Part shown: positions 1 through 11,899 of the stretch, piece after piece
Layout of the letters: each line of letters begins with the position of its first letter
How positions within the stretch are numbered: the stretch's first letter is position 1
From: Cladophialophora immunda
Lineage: Eukaryota; Ascomycota; Eurotiomycetes; Chaetothyriales; Herpotrichiellaceae
Direction: 5' to 3'
Assembly: GCF_000835495.1 (NCBI RefSeq)
Contig: NW_015622541.1
Coordinates: forward strand, 7,998,001 to 8,062,000
Length of the DNA stretch: 64,000 nucleotides
Translations under genes and position numbers: made by a program
Notes under the pieces: model-generated
Told to the model about the DNA's origin: nothing
Seen by the model: only the letters and a program-made list of their open reading frames with translations
The model's database searches: none

Positions 1-438
1 AGATGTTTGTTGGGGGCGATTGCCCGGGATGTCGGAGGAGATTCTTTGAAAGTCCGAAGCATTCGTCGCTGCTTCACGAAAAGAGGGATGCGTCAGGCGA
101 TGAACGGCTGATCATGACGGGCCCGATATATACACATGGTGTTCTCAACGGACGATGTCGGATGGCGAAGAGTTGTGTCTTGGGCAAGATCGATTGATTC
201 TCATGTCATTGGAGACGGATATGGAGGGAAAGCGTTTTGGTACAACTTCTGGGGGCGCAAATGCCGATGGCTCCATGGATATTTGTGTCAAGACTGAGAC
301 AGAAAAACCAATAGCTTGATTAGATTTACGACAGCTGGAATGTCTCCAATGATCCCGGGGCCGACGCCGCCAATTCCAATCAAGTCGTTCTCATCGTGGG
401 ATATCATCATTTCATCAAACACAGTCAGTCGGAACCGC
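1..438. other. Left edge, no gene recognised
   Basis: This stretch lies downstream of the centrin stop codon and runs to the window edge. It holds only short open frames with no recognisable motif. Most of it is probably 3' flank of the centrin gene, possibly with 3' flank of a gene outside the window. Confidence 0.5.
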
Positions 439-1226
439 TCATTGCAGACAAATGGCGTAAAAGGCCTCTTTCGCAACGCTCCCTGTCCCGTCATAATCAA
501 ACTCTTCCACCATTGCTTGTATTTCTTCATCCTCGAGACCTGTCTCGCCCAGTTCTCGAGCGACTCTGCGGATGTCGTCGACTTCAATGTAACCTCGCTG
601 GTCCGGATCGAACAACAGCAAAGCCCGTTCGACTTCTTCCGTAGGATCGCGTTCGAATATCTTTTGCGCCGCTATGCGCTGGAACGCGTTTTGTGGTAAA
701 AGAAGCTGACTGGAATGATATGTCTGTTGTCCTTTGACGGGAGGCCCTCTCTTAAACTGTGGCTTGGGCACTCCTTGCGATTGCATTATCTGCGCGACCT
801 CAGGTTTGGGCACGGAAAATCCCAAGGACCTCATTGCGACGCGCACTTCATGGTAGTCCAGATGCCGATCTCGGTCTAGGTCGAACAATGAGAACTACTC
901 GTTGACGAGTTAGCATAGGGTTGGCAGGACAGGGGAAGAACGTTGCATACTGCTTCATTTATTTCATCTCTTTGTTCCTCGCTCAATTCGCCGAGCGCAT
1001 TCGATTCCTTCTCCATGCTCGGCCTCCCACCCAACGCGCCATGCTGTTGCTGCGGCGCCGCAGGCTGTCCGAATTGGTATTGTTGCTCAGGACGCCGTCC
1101 GAACGTCGACTGGGAATATTGTTGCGAGGCTACAGTGGTACCAGGCTTTTGCGCCGTGCGATCGGGTAGCTTACTCGAGGACGCATAGAGATTTCGACCT
1201 GGGAAAGCGGGATTTCCTTGCGACAT
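439..1226 (-). CDS. CDC31: Centrin (cell division control protein 31), EF-hand
   Basis: Two exons, 951-1226 and 439-894, are joined across a 56-nt intron (895-950). The donor is GTATGC, the acceptor TAG, and a CTAAC branch point is visible. The product is 243 aa. A Gln/Pro-rich N-terminal extension of about 75 residues precedes the centrin core, which begins near ELSEEQRDEINEA. The first EF-hand (FDLDRDRHLDYHE) keeps acidic ligands but has Arg where Gly is usual. The later hands look degenerate: the loop DPDQRGYIEVDD lacks the fifth-position ligand, and the last loop ends in Ala instead of Glu. The C-terminus FYAICLQ fits fungal Cdc31. Centrin acts in spindle pole body duplication, and with Sac3/TREX-2 and Rad4 in mRNA export and DNA repair. 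The gene is divergent from the polymerase gene at 1542. The ATG at 1226 is the first in-frame start. Confidence 0.9.
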
Positions 1227-1541
1227 TGACCCTGCTCGAAGTGGGCGCAGCTGCGCCTTCCGTCACCTGGACTGCCTTTGACGCGACATGAAAGTTGTAG
1301 TTGTTAAGTAGAGTACTTCGTCGAATAGTTATTGAGGTAAATTGTTTACCGACCGGACGCGACCGAGATATCGGGACGCGACTGGGGGAATTCTCTCCGC
1401 ACGGGTCACATTGGCCACCAACCACCACTTGAAACTTACCCTCTCTCTTCCACGTCCGCCGGCATCTATGAGTACGCATGAGGCCATACCCGTGCTCGCC
1501 TCTCAAGCATCGGCTTAGGCCATCATGGTCTTGACACTAAT
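1227..1541. promoter_or_regulatory. Divergent promoter, centrin / Y-family polymerase
   Basis: A 315-bp spacer separates two divergent start codons, so it must carry both promoters. No clear TATA box was found. The half next to the polymerase carries CT-rich and CCACC runs on the plus strand, as is usual for fungal 5' leaders. Confidence 0.5.
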
Positions 1542-3363
1542 ATGCCCAGTCCTCGTGGCCTGCAGCGAGTCATCATTCATTTCGACTACGACTGTTTCTA
1601 CGCCTCAGTGGTCGAAAATGAGAATCCGGCGCTCAAGTCGGTGCCTCTGGCCATCCAACAAAAGCAGATTGTGGTGACCTGTAACTATGAGGCTCGGCGA
1701 AGAGGTCTACGAAAGCTTCAGCTTATCACCGAGGCTCGAAAAGTGTGCCCCGAGGCGGTGATTGTCCTAGGTGAGGACTTGACTCGGTTTCGTGATGCTT
1801 CCAAAGATTTGTACAATTTCCTCCAGCAGTCCATCTGGAGTGGGAGGGCAGAGCGACTTGGGTTTGATGAAGTCTGGTACGCTAGAATCACCAAATTGTG
1901 CGCACCCAGCTGACAGCGTGGGCAGGCTCGATTGCACGGACATGATAGACTACAACATGGGTTTGCTCAATCCCAACGATCTTTCTCATTCTTTCTTCTG
2001 CATGAACAGAGACGATCCTACTGTTGGCTTCGCGTATGACGCATCCAGTGTCTATGGTCCTACCTATCCGTCGAGCCCGTCAGTCCCCACCCAGCTATCG
2101 GAAGAAGATGAAGAGTTGCGATTGCGCATTGTCCTTGGGAGTCATCTGGCAAGACACCTCCGACATGAACTGGAGTCCCAGAAGGGATACACATCCACTG
2201 TAGGAATCGCTATGAACAAGCTGTTGGCGAAGCTGGCTGGGAATGTGAACAAACCCAAAAACCAAACCACAATTTTGCCACCATGTGAGCCAACTGGCAG
2301 CGGGGTGAGCACTGTTACTCGGTTTCTTGATGACCATGACATAGGAAAGATCCCCGGCATTGGATTCAAGCTGGCCCAGAAGATCCGTGCCCATGTACTC
2401 GGTCGAGAGGCTGCTTTTTCTGATGGTCTGGTATATGGAGGCACGAAAGAGTCAGTAACTGTTCTCGACGTTCGGTCCTATCCTGGTATGGGTCCTAAGA
2501 TGCTCGATGAGATCATGGCCGGTCCAGGATCGGTTAAAGGCATTGGTGGGAAGATATGGGACCTAATTCACGGAGCCGATGACTCGGAGGTTGCCAAAGC
2601 GAAGCGCATTCCCTCGCAGATTAGCCAGGAGGATTCGTACATGAAGTACCTACACACTTTTGAAGAAGTCAAGAAGCAGCTCCACATCTTGGGCGAGAGA
2701 CTGATTCGGCGTCTGCAAATTGATCTGTTGGAGGACGCCGATGACGATGGAAGAGGTGATTGTGAAAATCTGCAACGTCGGTGGATGGCACATCCGCGAA
2801 CTCTGCGGCTATCTACAAGGCCTCGTCCACTACTAGGCCCGGATGGAGTACGAGCACGGGCCTTTCAGCGCAGCTCTCGGTCAGGGCCTATGCCGAACTT
2901 CGTCTTCAGCCTGACTGAGGCACCCTCTGCACTTGCCCACCGTCTGGTCGAGGAAGCACTGGTCCCGATGTTTCGAAAACTCCATCATGAACAGGCCAGC
3001 TGGAATCTCAGCTTGATCAATGTTGCTGCCACCAACATGGCAGAGACAGCAGCTGAAACAAAGGACAGTCAAGGGCGAGATATTGGAAGGATGTTTCGGC
3101 GACAGGACGAAGTACTCAAGGACTTCAGAGTGACTGTCCATCCAGAGGAAGCGGAGCAGACTGGCTCGGCCATTCCGAATTCTCCAGCTGCTCAGTCACC
3201 CGACGCAATGATGACAGAATCTGATATTGACGTGTCGGTGGAGGATGACTGGGACTCGGAAGATGGCGAGAGCCAGCCGTTGGAGCAGTGCGAGATCTGT
3301 GAAAACGCCATCCCGGCGTTCGCATTGGCCGCCCATCGGAGGTACCACGAATTAAGCAATTAG
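1542..3363 (+). CDS. Y-family translesion DNA polymerase (iota/eta-like) with C-terminal zinc finger
   Basis: Two exons, 1542-1876 and 1926-3363, flank a 49-nt intron and give 590 aa. Y-family landmarks appear in order: the metal-binding HFDYDCFYASV near residues 13-23, the YEARRRG fingers motif, the second acidic motif GFDEVWLDCTDM (rebuilt across the intron, with catalytic Asp-Glu), NKLLAKLAGNVNKP, and the helix-hairpin-helix KIPGIGFKLAQKI. The C-terminus is acidic and ends in C-x2-C-x11-H-x3-H, which looks like a UBZ-type ubiquitin-binding finger. The enzyme would insert nucleotides opposite damage at stalled, PCNA-ubiquitinated forks. Where most relatives have SxDE this one has GFDE. Assignment to iota rather than eta or kappa rests on overall feel. 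An upstream ATG at 1525 is out of frame, so 1542 was chosen. Confidence 0.88.
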
Positions 3364-4627
3364 ACGCAAGCCCATGAGAGTCCAGCTGGACCCGAACAAC
3401 TAGATTAGGTTTTGTTGAGAGACAAGGCTGTCCAACTGTGGGTGGATTCAAGTAGTGGCTCAGCTGTCCAGAACACCCAGAACTCGTGCATAGCTGGCAC
3501 AGCTTAGGCGACGCCGAAATGCTGCCCAATTCACCCACCATCAACCTCGGGACCGGAGCCACTATTCTCCGGCCAGACTGCGTGGACGCTGTGGGCTGGG
3601 CCGCTTGGCGCCTTGGCAGATCTCACGCGCATCAGAAGGACAAGTTGCGAGGTGCTGACTGGAGTCGTCTATTTTCAACCCAATTCCTTCACTCGCCTAT
3701 TTCTGAATCCCATCACGCATCCATCTGGCCGTCTGCCCCCAAATTCCCCCAATAGCAGCACTCCGCCCGCCCATTCTGGCCTCGCTGGCCTCTTCCCCAT
3801 CCCCGCTACTTCGGGCAGTTCGATGCCGAAAATAGAGTCGAGCGGTTGCGGATATGCGATCGAGGCCACGTTTTGCCTGATCTCCTCTAGCATCATCCCA
3901 GCATCGTTCCTGAATCCTGCTCCCTGGCCAAGAAGAAGCGCCCGACTCTGCAAGCTAATGTGCGCACCTGGTGCGCCAGCCCTATCCTTCCCCCAGCTCT
4001 GGCTCCGGCCCAACAATCAAGCCACACCTGTTTTCTCCGTGCCCCTCCCAGACAATCCTAACCGCCGATACCTGGTCAACGGAGCCTGGAAAGGACACCA
4101 GGTCCGTTCGATGCCTGAGAACGCGGGAAAAGAGCCCAAATACTCCAGGATTTGCCAGCACTGGTTTGCTTAGCTGGGCAATGGCGGCAAATATGGGAAC
4201 ATCTTATTTCGTGGGCTACTCGCCCGGATGACGCGGTGGGTACTCACCACCTATGTCCCTTCCAACGCCTCCAGCCATATCAGCTGCCCACACCCAGGGA
4301 CCTGCGTTCTTTTTATTTCTCTTAAACGGTGTTGCCTATGTTGGTTTTAAAACGTGTCTTGACGCTTATGTGAGGCTCATGGACACCCTGATTACGCCTT
4401 CTGCTTGAGATCGGTGCGACACTGTGACTACGATACTAATAAGGAGGCTCTGACGATCTCGAGTTGGGCTCACCCCTTTACGTGCTTATGCACACCAGCC
4501 CTAACCCTCCTGGATCGCGAATAAAAGCCCTCTCGCTAGATTTCTCCTACCCACTTGGCCCGACCATAAGAACTACGGGCATACACGACAAGTTCAGCTG
4601 GAGTCGAAAGACAAATTTCTCGATTTG
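3364..4627. other. Intergenic, 1.26 kb; long leader of the next gene likely
   Basis: No convincing gene. Several open frames of 80-190 codons exist on both strands, but the longest (from 3613) starts at TTG rather than ATG and is low-complexity Pro/Ser. A minus-strand frame at 3675-4016 reads more protein-like, but it also lacks an ATG at its start. Plus-strand CT-rich tracts suggest promoter and 5' leader of the gene at 4628. Confidence 0.45.
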
Positions 4628-5677
4628 ATGAGTGGGCCTTCAGCGTTGTCAGAGGCCACTACAGCAAGCAAAATGCTTGCCATATCTATGGCTCCGCCTA
4701 TGCCACATCTTCTATCTCGCCTCGATCCGGTCCATCCATTATCGATGTTTCCGACAGAAAATGTTGGGTCTCTCCATCCTGCCTCGCCGGGGAAAAAGCC
4801 GAAGTTGTCACTAAGGACTTCTGATCTCGCTCCCACATTTCATGGCTCGACCAGTCGTCAAAATGGCATCAATTCTGGCGCTACCGCAACCCCGACGACG
4901 TTGAACACCTTCAACAATACATTCGACCTTGCCTACAGACCATCACCAGTGACAACTCTTCCATCACCAGGACCACATTTGCAAACAAGAGGCAGCGCAC
5001 ATCCGACCTCCCCAGCTGTGAAACTGTCAGAGCGCCCTTACCTCCTGAACTTGCCCTTTGGCGTCCGCTCGATACTGAAGAATAGTCCGCTTCCGCGGGA
5101 TATCCGGCGGCCTTCTGTCAGCGCAAGCCCCCGAGTGGCCGGTCGAAGAGTGTTTTTCCCAGCTCCCAAAAGGGTAGCTTTCCGGGCCGAATTGGAGGAA
5201 GAAATCGTCACAAGGAATTACATCATGCGCCACGCAGACCTGAGTTCATCCGATGAGGAATCTCTTTCTTCCGAGAATGAAGAGCAAAGTGGAACTTCCA
5301 CCGACGAAGACGGAGATGACGGCGATAAAGGCCGAGAGATCCGCGTGGATGAAGCCTCGCCACGTAAGAAGAGGAAGCGGATGTCTATTGCTGTATCTCC
5401 TTCGACTTCATCTGCACTGGATCGAGGCAGGCTAGAAAGACCACAAAGCGGTTCAATTTCGAGTTCGAAGCGGAGGCGAAGGAGATGGGAATGGACAATA
5501 GACCCGTCGATGTCTAATCCATCTCGGTTGGAGAAGGAGTCGGAAAACTTTAGTGAAAATCGGGATCCTCGAGTGGAAGAGCCGAAAAGATGCTCAAATG
5601 TAGAGGTGGTCCAGGATGGGAAACAGCCTGAGCAGGTTGAAGCGGGCAGTCGGGTCAATGACTGTTCAAATGGCTGA
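4628..5677 (+). CDS. Conserved-looking disordered protein with SILK and RVxF motifs (candidate PP1 partner)
   Basis: Single exon, 349 aa; the ATG at 4628 is the first in frame (the codon before it is TTG). I do not recognise a named family. The N-terminal half is Ser/Pro/Thr-rich and probably unfolded. The middle has an ordered-looking stretch beginning PYLLNLPFGVRSILK (about 137-151), then RRVFF (173-177) and PKRVAF (180-185). SILK and [KR]VxF are the two classical docking motifs for protein phosphatase 1, and SILK upstream of RVxF is the order seen in inhibitor-2 and KNL1. An acidic Ser/Glu/Asp stretch follows (about 205-240). Basic clusters RKKRKR and KRRRRR could act as nuclear localisation signals. 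A nuclear PP1 regulator is an inference from motifs alone. Confidence 0.75.
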   Translation: MSGPSALSEATTASKMLAISMAPPMPHLLSRLDPVHPLSMFPTENVGSLHPASPGKKPKLSLRTSDLAPTFHGSTSRQNGINSGATATPTTLNTFNNTFDLAYRPSPVTTLPSPGPHLQTRGSAHPTSPAVKLSERPYLLNLPFGVRSILKNSPLPRDIRRPSVSASPRVAGRRVFFPAPKRVAFRAELEEEIVTRNYIMRHADLSSSDEESLSSENEEQSGTSTDEDGDDGDKGREIRVDEASPRKKRKRMSIAVSPSTSSALDRGRLERPQSGSISSSKRRRRRWEWTIDPSMSNPSRLEKESENFSENRDPRVEEPKRCSNVEVVQDGKQPEQVEAGSRVNDCSNG

Positions 5678-5990
5678 ACATGTACTTCTCAAAAGAACTG
5701 TATTTATGAAATAACGATCAGAGTATTCCAAACACAACATTTATGTACTCCAGGATAATTGATGAGACATATACGAAGAACCCACTACTCGGTTTTAGCG
5801 CCTTGCAGAAACGGATGCGCGGCGGGTGAGCGACGCTTCAGCCATTTGATCTGTACGAATTCTGGAAAGCACCCCGTGGAATCTGAAAACTTCCAGCACC
5901 CTTAGCTCTCTCCTTTCGAGTTTTGCTCCTGTTGTCGATCCAGTCCATCCCGTCTCCCCATTGCCGAAGCCTCCGCCTGCGGCGGCTACG
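5678..5990. other. Intergenic, 313 bp
   Basis: This is the 3' flank of the SILK/RVxF gene and the promoter of the deacetylase gene. AT-rich sequence follows the stop codon. No core promoter element was seen. Confidence 0.45.
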
Positions 5991-7304
5991 ATGGATCGGT
6001 CATTGAAATGTTTCACTAACTGCCTGCTCTGCATCTCGGGAGAATTAGTGGCCCAAGATCTTTATTTTAGCACCGATCAAGGCACCATCACGCCCAACTA
6101 CTACTTTCGACAAGAAGGCGTCGAGAGAGTAGACTTGGGTGGCAGAATCATTGCCCCAGGGTTTTTGGACTTGCAGACCAACGGCATGAGCGGTGTCCAT
6201 TTCACGCAGTTGGCCCTTGGTGGTGCTCCGGAGGTCGACGAGCACAAGTTAGAAGATGTTAGTAGGATGGAAATCTGCCATGGAGTGACAGGCTGGTGGG
6301 CAACTGTCCCTACGGTGGACAAGGACCGGTGGAAGCAGGTAGGCTGATCTCGCCTCTTCATCCTATTCCACACGAGTTTATGCATTCTCTGTCCATTGCC
6401 GGAGACATAAAGGTCGCCCCGCCTATTCTCACCAATATGCTGAACCTGCCACCAGATAGTACCGCTGTTGAAACCACGAGCATTTGACTCCGGTGCTGAT
6501 TTGCTGGGTGCACACGTCGAGGGGCCGTATCTCAACGCCTCGAAGAAAGGAGCACACAATGTCGCCTACCTCCAAGAGCCAGCGAATGTCTCCCTATCTG
6601 ACTTGTACGGCGATAGCAATCTCAAGGATGCAATCAAGTTGATCACATTGGCTCCAGAACTGGCCGGATCGACTGCACTCGTGGGCCAGCTGCAAGAAGA
6701 ATACCCTCACGTTGTCATCTCTCTAGGGCATTCGGCCGCCACTTACGAGGAGGGTCTTGCGGCTCTGCAATTGGGGGCCCGAGCGTTGACACACGTCTTT
6801 AATGCAATGCTGCCTCTTCATCATCGCAATCCTGGGCTCGCCGGGTTGATGGGGACTGGCAAGTGCTATTACTCGATCATTCCAGATGGAATCCATCTGC
6901 ACCCTTCCGTGGTAACCCTTTGCCTGCGGACTGATCCGAGGAAATGCATCTTTATCACGGACAGCATCGAACTCGCCGGGCTCCCAGATGGCGTGCACGG
7001 CGGACACGGGCAGATTGCACAGCGACAGCTTAAGCAAGGCAACAAAGTAACGATCGAAGGCACGGATACGTTGATTGGCAGTTGTTGTACGCTGGACGAG
7101 TGCGTACGGAATGCTGTGGCATTTACCGGGTGCAATCTCGCCGAGGCCGTGCAGTGTGTCACTGAAAACGTTGCAGATATGATGGGCGAGAGCAAGAGAG
7201 GGAGGCTCGAACCGGGTCGACGCGCCGACTTTGCAATTCTAGACGAAGAAGGTAATGTCTTGGAGACGTGGATCGGGGGAAGCAAGGTATGGGCAAGGTC
7301 GTGA
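5991..7304 (+). CDS. NAG2: N-acetylglucosamine-6-phosphate deacetylase
   Basis: Exons 5991-6338 and 6456-7304 flank a 117-nt intron and encode 398 aa, the usual size. The enzyme removes acetate from GlcNAc-6-phosphate in the cytosol, a step in chitin-sugar catabolism. Amidohydrolase landmarks are present: PGFLDLQTNG (the fungal form of the first metal motif), GAHVEGPYLN near 134-143 with the metal-ligand Glu, SLGHSAATYEEG near 205 and THVFNAMLPLHH near 228 with metal-binding His, and ITDS near 284 with the catalytic Asp. The splice was fixed by reading frame: the acceptor is CCACCAG before ATAGTACC, giving KQIVPLLKPR. An in-frame TTG upstream at 5961 was ignored in favour of the ATG. The rest of a GlcNAc catabolic cluster (deaminase, kinase, transporter) is not next to it. 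Confidence 0.93.
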
Positions 7305-8030
7305 TGGAGGTTTTGAACCAAAGCCTGGTGTTAGGTATCAAAATTAGTCGATAGAGGGCAACCAAGGGACGAGCAGACGATGATGAACACCGTGTGGCGT
7401 AAGGGATGCAGATCGAGATAGACTCAAAGTCAGACACATGTGAGCTGAGCCGACGCCTTCAGCCTTTTCCCCAGTCAGCCCGTTTCAGACTGAAGCTGTT
7501 TAGCTTGATGCAAGTTCCATGATTTTGGGGAGTTGGCTGACGATGGCGTGTGCCGTTTGGATCTTGATCGCCAGCTAAGCGATGAGCTTTCGCCTAAGCA
7601 CGCCCCGCTGAGGCCCCAATCGTGCCCAGCGTTGACGCGTTGTTGGTTCATTTTCAGGCTTGAGGCAAGCCACACACGCCTTTGTTACCCGCATTGATCA
7701 CCCCCGTCGCGGGTAGGAGCTTGTTGGAGGCACTGTGGTTACGTCACAGCAGATTGGGAGCAGCAGGGAGCAGACATCATACTCCCAGCAACTGCGGGCT
7801 GCCAGCCAACTATGAAATTTCACAATGGAACAATCTCTCCCATGTTAGACTGCTCATCCGTCTCTTGCCATTTTCTTTCGCTCTTTCTCACTCTCACTCC
7901 GTCCCTCATCTCCAGGAGTTCGTCACTAGAACTGCCAGACGCTCGGCCTTTCCTCGTCCCTTCGATCTCCTTGGCCTCAGGCACAAGCACCCTGTTATTG
8001 AGGGGCGTGACCTCCCCCTAAAAGGTGGCC
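7305..8030. promoter_or_regulatory. Intergenic, promoter and CT-rich leader of the SMP/C2 gene
   Basis: 726 bp without a gene. From about 7855 to 7990 the plus strand is strongly CT-rich, a typical fungal core promoter or leader feature. No TATA box was seen. Confidence 0.5.
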
Positions 8031-11000
8031 ATGGAGGCTCAGCAGCAGAAGTCCGGGAAGCCCTGGAGTGGCACAAACCGCATCCCCAACATCAAGGAGT
8101 TTGTTGCGCATCTTGACAAGGACAAGTCGGAAAGAGACAAGGCTATCGATGCACAGAAGCCTGCCGGAGAGGCCCAACAGTACTCTGCTGAAATTACTCC
8201 GCACAAGAATGAAAAACAGCAGAAAGGCGGTAAGACTGTCACAGATCCAGTCACCGGAAACCAGGTGGTCATCGCAGATGTGGGCAAGGAGTACATGGAG
8301 AGGGCCGACAATCCCAAGGTATGCATGTAATCCCACTTGACCAGGCGGAGCTGCAATTGACCTTGGCTCAGCTTTCGGTGCCAAATGCAAACCTGGGCCG
8401 ACCTACCACAGTTGCAACGGATCCTTCCCAGAAGAATCCCGAGTACAAGCAGAAGCAGGACATCACTGCCCCTCCAGACCCAGTCGCTGAAGGCAGCACT
8501 TCTGACGTCCCCATTCATGGAGAAAAGACCAATATTTTGTTCCACCCAACTCCCTCAGTCAGTTATGAGCCGATGTTCGAGCTTCTTGAGAACCGGGCTG
8601 GTGGGCTGTGTATCGCCATCCTCATCTCCATTGTCGTCTTTGGGAAGATGTTTGGTGGCTCTCTCAAGGGACTCATTCCACTGGGCATGTGCGTCTCCTC
8701 CGCCGTCTGGTTGTGGATGAAAGAGGTTGTACGAAGTGGCCGTGAGGTGGAATGGAGCAGTGAACAGAGCAGAGGGGAGACGGTGAGTATTCACATCCGT
8801 CCGCCAGCCATAGGTGGCCCAAAGCTAATATCGACAGGCTATGGCCAACCTCCTCCCTGAATCAGTCGAGTGGATGAACACCTTCCTGGGCGTCGTTTGG
8901 GGCTTGATCAACCCGGATATGTTTGCGGCCGTGGCAGACACCCTGGAAGATGTCATGCAAGCCTCCGTTCCTGGTGTCATCAACAATGTTAGAGTGGCTG
9001 AAATCGACCAAGGAAGCAACCCTATCCGTATCCTCAGTTTGCGGGCATTACCTGACTCAAAAATGTCCGAGCTCAAGCAGAGCATTCATGAAGAGAATAA
9101 AAAGACCAAAGATCCACAAGAAGCAGCAGCCGACGAAGAAGGCGGTGACTATTACAACCTCGAGATTGCTTTTGCATACCACGCCAAACCCGCCGGTGAT
9201 CGTGCCTCTGCGGCTTCAAGAGCAAGGAACATGCACATGAACCTTGTTTTCTATCTCGGCATCAAGGGGCTCATTGGTGTTCCCCTACCCATCTTTGTCG
9301 AACTTCAAGAGCTTGTCGGAACCGTGCGCCTGCGATTGCAGATGACTCCCGAACCACCTTTTGCAAAGAGTCTTACCTTCACTCTGATGGGCGTGCCTCA
9401 TGTCCAAGCAGGCTGCATTCCAATGGTTCAGAAAGGGGTTAATATCCTCAATCTGCCATTGATTTCAAACTTCGTCAACTACGCGATCGGCGCAGCGGCA
9501 AGCATGTATGTGGCCCCAAAGTCGATGCAGCTCGACCTGAAGTCCATGCTGCAAGGAGACGATATCACCAAAGATACACAGGCCATGGGAGTCATGTGGA
9601 TTCGGATCCATCGCGCCATTGGCCTCAGTAAGCAAGATCGTCGTGGTAGCAAATATGGTGGGAGTGACCCCTACATCAACCTTTCCTTCTCCAAATACGG
9701 AAAGCCAATGTACTGCACTCGTGTCATCACAGACGACCTCAATCCGGTTTGGGAAGAAACTGCCGCTCTTCTTGTCACACCTGAGCTCATCAAGGCCGAT
9801 GAACAACTGAGCGTCGAGTTGTGGGACTCTGACCGAAACTCTGCAGACGACATGGTAGGCAAAGTTGAGTTGTCAATGCAGAAAATGATCCAACATCCGG
9901 GCAAAATGTACCCCCAGATCTCAAAACTTGCTGGCACTCACCAGGGAAGCGAGATGCCCGGTGAGCTGCATTGGGAAGTAGGCTACTTTGGCAAGCCTAA
10001 GTTCCGACCTGCCCTTCGTACCGATGGCAAAGACAAGAACCTACCAGATGCACTCAAGAACGATGAGAAGCTCCAGGATGAGAAGGGTGTCATTGACTCT
10101 GAAGACGCAGATGCCGTGGCACATACTCCCCCAGACCCGTTGTGGCCTAGTGGCGTCTGTAGTGTCATCATTCACCAGATTGTCAGTCTCGAACTCGAGA
10201 ATATCAAAGGAAGTGACGGCAATCGGAAGGGCAAAGAGTTCGAGCCGGCTAAGCCTTACGGTGAGGGTACCGACGAAGAGTCCATTAGTAAGCCCCAGCG
10301 CAGGTTCCTCCTTCTACTCCCACTGACAATGGCCCAGAACTCCCGACCTCTTATTGTACCGTCCTGTTCAATGACTCACTGGTGTACCGCACTCGAGCAA
10401 AGGCTGTCAGCAGCAAACCCATCTTCAACGCCGGCACGGAGCGCTTTATGCGAGACTGGCGGTCTGGTATAGTCACAATTACCGTTCGTGATCAGCGTAA
10501 CAGAGAGCACGACCCTATTCTGGGTGTTGTTCCCCTTCGCTTGTCAGAAATACTCACCACCAGTTCTCAAGTGACCAGATGGTACCCTCTTGACGGTGGC
10601 ATTGGGTTTGGCCGGATCAGGATTTCGCTGCTCTTCAGAAGTGTGGAGACTCGGCTCCCTCCCAACATGCTGGGCTGGGATGTGGGCACTTTCGAATTCA
10701 TTTCTGACAGAATCGTGGCCACGGGTTGGAAGTCAAATTCGAAGCTCAAACTCCGCACAGGAGGCAGCGTTGGCAAAATTCCCCGGACGCAATGCCACAG
10801 CAGCGAGGGCGGCGATGGTATGTACTTCGACGTCTCCAGCGAGAACAACAACCATGTCCGTCTTCCTGTCAAGTATCGGTACCGATCTCCAGTGATTTTT
10901 GAGTTCCATGTGGCTGGTAAACGTGGAGCGGCAGCATATGCTTGCATCTGGCTTCAAAACTTGGTCGACAACGAAGAGACAGCAATCGACATTCCTATTT

Positions 11001-11899
11001 GGACGACCAAGAATAGCAATCGACTCGTGCAAAATTACATGACCGAAGAGAACGTCAAGGCGTTCATGGACAAAGGTTTGGAAGATTTGAAGGAGGTTGG
11101 CCGGCTTCAGTTCCGAGGTCGCTTTAAGGCCGGCATGGATGAGTCACACCGAGACTTCATTGTGGACAACAATAGTCGGGAGACGTATGAGACGTTCGAG
11201 GCATGCTTGACCGAGGGCGTGCGTGAGCGAGTCGTCCAAGGCGAGGTGCCAGAAAATATCCAGGAATTGCACGAGGCGTCTCTGAAAGAGGGCCGTGACA
11301 TCCTCAGCCAAGAGGCGTCGGAGAAAGAGAAGCGTAAGTGGCTCAGCAAGACCGGCGAGGACTGGTCTGGGGCATTCAGTCATGATCCGAGGGCATACAC
11401 CAACAAAAAGTGGGAAAAGATTGCCGAGCCCGGTACTGACGAGCCTCCTCATGATCCATATAACCCCTCAGATGACGACGACGACGACGCCGAGCCTATT
11501 GATGATGACTCGTCAGATCTGGGCATCACTGATGCCACCAATGTTCCGGAAGGGGCATTCGGGAAGGATCCCAAGGAGGTCGATGGTCTAAATGGTCATG
11601 CTGAGGATGCGAATGGGCGGCCCAGTGCTGATACCACGGCGACAGGCGAGACCGGCTACACGACCATGACTGAGGGATCGACAAACTCAGTGCAGCCCGT
11701 GCAAAAGAGAGATAGCAACTTCGAGAAGAAGGCCGGAAAAAGAGCGGAAGAGCGTAAGCATCGGGGGTTGTCGCAATGGACCCCGGCGAGGAACGTCAAG
11801 TTCGCTAAAGATGAAGCAAAGATTGGAATGAGTAAAATTAAGAAGCGATTCACAGGGGGACTTGGTGGCAGAGAGCCTGGCGTCGAGACCGAGGCTTGA
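8031..11899 (+). CDS. SMP and C2 domain membrane-contact protein (tricalbin / Mug190-like)
   Basis: Four exons, 8031-8318, 8372-8782, 8838-10287 and 10338-11899, give 1,236 aa. Introns are 50-55 nt. The N-terminal 165 residues are polar. A long hydrophobic segment at about 173-213 can form a membrane hairpin. An SMP lipid-transfer domain (about 240-470) follows, starting EWMNTFLGVVWGLINPDMF. Two C2 domains come next, near 482-610 (with SDPY and the acidic WDSDRNSADD loop) and near 672-800. A third beta-rich region precedes a charged tail with a poly-Asp run and a basic C-terminus. Tricalbins tether the cortical ER to the plasma membrane and move lipids; in fission yeast the closest remembered relative is Mug190. 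The start is the first ATG, 8031; a GTG six bases upstream was ignored. Confidence 0.88.

Noticed and set aside
3675..4016. A minus-strand frame with a protein-like stretch (GFRNDAGMMLEEIRQ)
   Set aside because: No ATG at the start, only about 70 codons after the first Met, no recognisable family, and no splice partners found.
3613..4173. A 186-codon plus-strand frame between the polymerase and the SILK/RVxF gene
   Set aside because: It starts at TTG, is Pro/Ser-rich low complexity, overlaps other open frames and has no motif.
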